Part shown: positions 61,821 through 64,000 of the stretch, one piece after another | How positions within the stretch are numbered: the first letter of the stretch is position 1 | Layout: each line of letters starts with the position of its first letter | Notes under the pieces: generated by a model | The model's database searches: none | The model's input: only the letters and a program-made list of their open reading frames with translations | Told to the model about the DNA's origin: nothing | Assembly: GCF_028009165.1 (NCBI RefSeq) | Contig: NC_079246.1 | Location: 1,550,001 to 1,614,000, forward strand | DNA from: Akanthomyces muscarius | Lineage: Eukaryota > Ascomycota > Sordariomycetes > Hypocreales > Cordycipitaceae | Direction: 5' to 3' | Length of the DNA: 64,000 nt | Made by a program: the position numbers and the translations under genes

Positions 61821-64000
61821 ATGCGTCTCACCACATTTACGGGCGCAACACTGCTGGTTGGCGCGGCTGCCTCCTCGGCTGCCGTTGACGGTAGCTTCTC
61901 ACCAGCTGTAATATCTGCACGCACCGCTGCGTCTGATCTTGCAAGCATCGATACTGGAGGCGATGATGAGCTCGCCGAATGGCTCAAGACCAGCGCTCAG
62001 TCGTCAGTCGTGAAAGCCTGCCCTGAAAGCTGCAGCGAGCTGAAGGAAGATGACGATGATTCGGGCCGGTATCTCATTCCAGATGAGGATATATTGTCAA
62101 GATGCAACGAAACAATGCTGGTTGAGATTGTCGTAAAGAGCAAAGACTCCAAAGCCATCAGGGCTTGCGTCGGAGACTACGGCGAAAGTGTCAAGGCCGC
62201 TTTCAAGGCGGAAAGTGACAAAGCTGCGCTTTGCGAGACCCCCAACTACGACTTGACTACCAGCAAGATCTCAACTTTCACGGGGTTCCCTCAGGACATG
62301 CAAAGCAATGCTCAGGGTGCAGCCAGCCAGTCCTTTGACGCCAAGGATGCCATCTCGGCTCTGCAACAAGTCTCTCGCCATTTGCAGACCAAGATGCCCT
62401 CATGTACAAGCAACGTCATTGAGTTTGGATACAGCAAATCAGCTGCGGTCGGCATTTTCGTCGGCAGCGAGCATCACCAGCACGGTCTTACTCAAACAAT
62501 TATTGACAACGTCATCAAGGACTTGCAAGAGAAGGGAATCTCTGAAACGACTGGATTTGAGCTTTGCCACGGGGACCATCTGGGCGCAGACTACTCAGCC
62601 GGTATCATTCTTACCAGTGCCGGCAATCTATACAAAGCAAAGGATGCTTTGGCTACCTGGGCTCACGGAACATGTTTTTCTTCCGGTCACGGCAGCAGCT
62701 GGATGGACGTCACGGTTCGCCTTCCCGCCATCAATGGTAAATCCAACAGCACATCCAACGACACAAACTCGACTTCGACCATGCAGTCGCGACAGCTCAA
62801 ACCAGTGCTTCTCGCCCGAGCTGACTGCAAGACTACTACTGTCGATAAGGGCATGGGCTGCTGGGACGTTGCCAAGAAGTGTGGTATCACTGCAGAAACC
62901 CTGCAGAAGTATAACCCTCAAAAGGACTTTTGCAACACTCTGGTGGTTGACCAAAAGGTGTGCTGCTCATCAGGAACACTCCCTTCTACCATCCCCCCAG
63001 CAGGCGACGGCGGACTTTGCAAGACAAAGGAAGTCGTCGCCAAGGATACTTGCGGATCCCTAGCAAGCAAGTGTGGCTTGACGCCACAGGACTTCACAAA
63101 AGTCAACTCCAAAGAGGGCCTGTGCAGTTCATTGGCACCGGGTCAGAATGTATGTTGCTCATATGGCAAGCTACCTGACAGGCGGCCCAAGCCCAACGCG
63201 GATGGTACTTGCGCTTCGATCACGACACAAGCCGACGACGACTGTTCCAAAATTGCCGCCAAGAGAGATCTTACTGCCAAAGATATCGAGGAATTCAACA
63301 AGAACACATGGGGCTGGAAGGGATGCGACCTTGTCTTCCCAGACTACAGGATGTGCGTCAGCAAAGGTGATCCTCCCATGCCTGCGCCTGTGGCAAACGC
63401 CGTCTGCGGTCCTACGGTGCCCAACACCCCTCAGCCTCCCAAAGGGACCAATTTGACGACCTTGAACGAGTGTCCTTTGAAGGCTTGCTGTAATGTTTGG
63501 GGTCAATGCGGCCTTACAGATGACTTTTGCACCTATTCTCCTTCCAAATCTGGCGCTCCTGGCACCTCTGCACTGCGAAATGGCTGTGTTAGCAATTGCG
63601 GCAGAGAGTTGAAGAAAGGACCCGCCCCCGATAAGAAGATGAAAGTTGCCTATTTCGAGGCCTGGAACGGTAACAGGCCCTGCCTTCACATGGATGTTAC
63701 CGATATTGATACATCAGCTTATACGCACATTCATTTTGCATTCGCTGAAGTGACACGTGACTTCAAGGTCGATATCAGCAAGGTGCAGAAGCAGTTCGAC
63801 AAGTTCAAGACAATGGATGGAATTAAGAAAATTATTTCCTTCGGTGGATGGGACTTTAGTGCTCTTCCCGGAACGTTTGACATTCTGCGCGAAGCTGTCA
63901 AGCCTGCCAACAGGAACACATTCAAGCAGAACGTGGTTGATTTCGTCAAAGCTAACAACCTCGACGGCGTGGACCTGGACTGGGAGTACCCTGGTGTGAG
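61821..64000 (+). CDS. Multi-LysM, CBM18, GH18 chitinase (killer-toxin-like subgroup C), 3' end outside window
   Basis: Open from ATG 61821 to the window edge: 726 codons. Signal peptide about 1-20 (MRLTTFTGATLLVGAAASSA). An N-terminal region (about 25-330) is of the type found in fungal chitinases related to the yeast killer-toxin alpha subunit. Three Cys-rich LysM units start at about 336, 400 and 464. A hevein-type CBM18 lies at about 551-591 (CCNVWGQCGLTDDFC). The GH18 domain begins near 606 (KVAYFEAWNGNRPC), has KIISFGGWDFS, and ends in view with D715-G-V-D-L-D-W-E722, the catalytic motif with Glu722. GTGAG at the very end may be an intron donor. Secreted, chitin-degrading; roles could include wall turnover, mycoparasitism or delivery of a partner. 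The missing 3' part holds the rest of GH18. Confidence 0.92.
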   Translation, partial: MRLTTFTGATLLVGAAASSAAVDGSFSPAVISARTAASDLASIDTGGDDELAEWLKTSAQSSVVKACPESCSELKEDDDDSGRYLIPDEDILSRCNETMLVEIVVKSKDSKAIRACVGDYGESVKAAFKAESDKAALCETPNYDLTTSKISTFTGFPQDMQSNAQGAASQSFDAKDAISALQQVSRHLQTKMPSCTSNVIEFGYSKSAAVGIFVGSEHHQHGLTQTIIDNVIKDLQEKGISETTGFELCHGDHLGADYSAGIILTSAGNLYKAKDALATWAHGTCFSSGHGSSWMDVTVRLPAINGKSNSTSNDTNSTSTMQSRQLKPVLLARADCKTTTVDKGMGCWDVAKKCGITAETLQKYNPQKDFCNTLVVDQKVCCSSGTLPSTIPPAGDGGLCKTKEVVAKDTCGSLASKCGLTPQDFTKVNSKEGLCSSLAPGQNVCCSYGKLPDRRPKPNADGTCASITTQADDDCSKIAAKRDLTAKDIEEFNKNTWGWKGCDLVFPDYRMCVSKGDPPMPAPVANAVCGPTVPNTPQPPKGTNLTTLNECPLKACCNVWGQCGLTDDFCTYSPSKSGAPGTSALRNGCVSNCGRELKKGPAPDKKMKVAYFEAWNGNRPCLHMDVTDIDTSAYTHIHFAFAEVTRDFKVDISKVQKQFDKFKTMDGIKKIISFGGWDFSALPGTFDILREAVKPANRNTFKQNVVDFVKANNLDGVDLDWEYPGV

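Overview
This window is nuclear DNA of a filamentous ascomycete (Pezizomycotina, most likely Sordariomycetes/Hypocreales). The reasons are many short GT-AG introns (about 50-150 nt, several with a CTAAC-like branch site), fungal-only families (Zn2Cys6 factor, 2EXR proteins, WSC and LysM secreted proteins, Pex20), long gene-poor spacers and no bacterial operon structure. The order is inferred from gene types, not from a database match. No tRNA, rRNA, CRISPR array or intact transposon was found.

Layout. 1-858: 3' part of a class III aminotransferase. 2258-3613: DysF-domain protein (Mug65/Spo73-like). 4159-4949 (-): a small secreted protein of three tandem knottin-like modules. 6258-7558 (-): NAPE-PLD-like metallo-hydrolase. 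9010-9452 (-): Snu13. 10017-12304 (-): Ndc80, divergent from PEX14 (12892-14115), which has a 7-nt microexon. 14915-21525: HSL-type alpha/beta hydrolase, EthA-like Baeyer-Villiger monooxygenase and an intronless oleate hydratase, followed by a truncated flavin monooxygenase (23715-24235). 24826-26073: APH-type kinase. 26416-28020: DHCR24-like sterol reductase, convergent with HMG-CoA synthase (28443-30007). 32434-33987: TcuA-like flavoprotein. 34087-36069 (-): BCS1-like AAA ATPase. 38018-38752 (-): acidic Cys-containing unknown protein. 43149-45335: single-pass membrane protein. 46159-47337 (-): Pex20. 48024-48815: 2EXR protein. 49196-50435: Sec13. 50874-52314 (-): GPI-type quinoprotein dehydrogenase (AA12-like). 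53255-53734: RidA family. 55908-57044: Zn2Cys6 factor. 57384-58136 (-): LysM-WSC protein. 58652-59521: unknown secreted protein. 60009-60749 (-): second 2EXR protein. 61821-64000: LysM-CBM18-GH18 chitinase running off the right edge.

Themes. Housekeeping genes (SNU13, NDC80, SEC13, ERG13, PEX14, PEX20) alternate with accessory genes. Three accessory blocks stand out. The first is the exon-encoded triple knottin gene. The second is the hydrolase / Baeyer-Villiger enzyme / oleate hydratase neighbourhood, whose chemistry could in principle form an oxidative fatty-acid cleavage route. The third is the right-hand secreted block, where a multi-LysM subgroup-C-type chitinase lies near a LysM-WSC protein and an unrecognised secreted protein. 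Splice sites were read by eye. Functions are assigned from motifs and family resemblance; no search was run.
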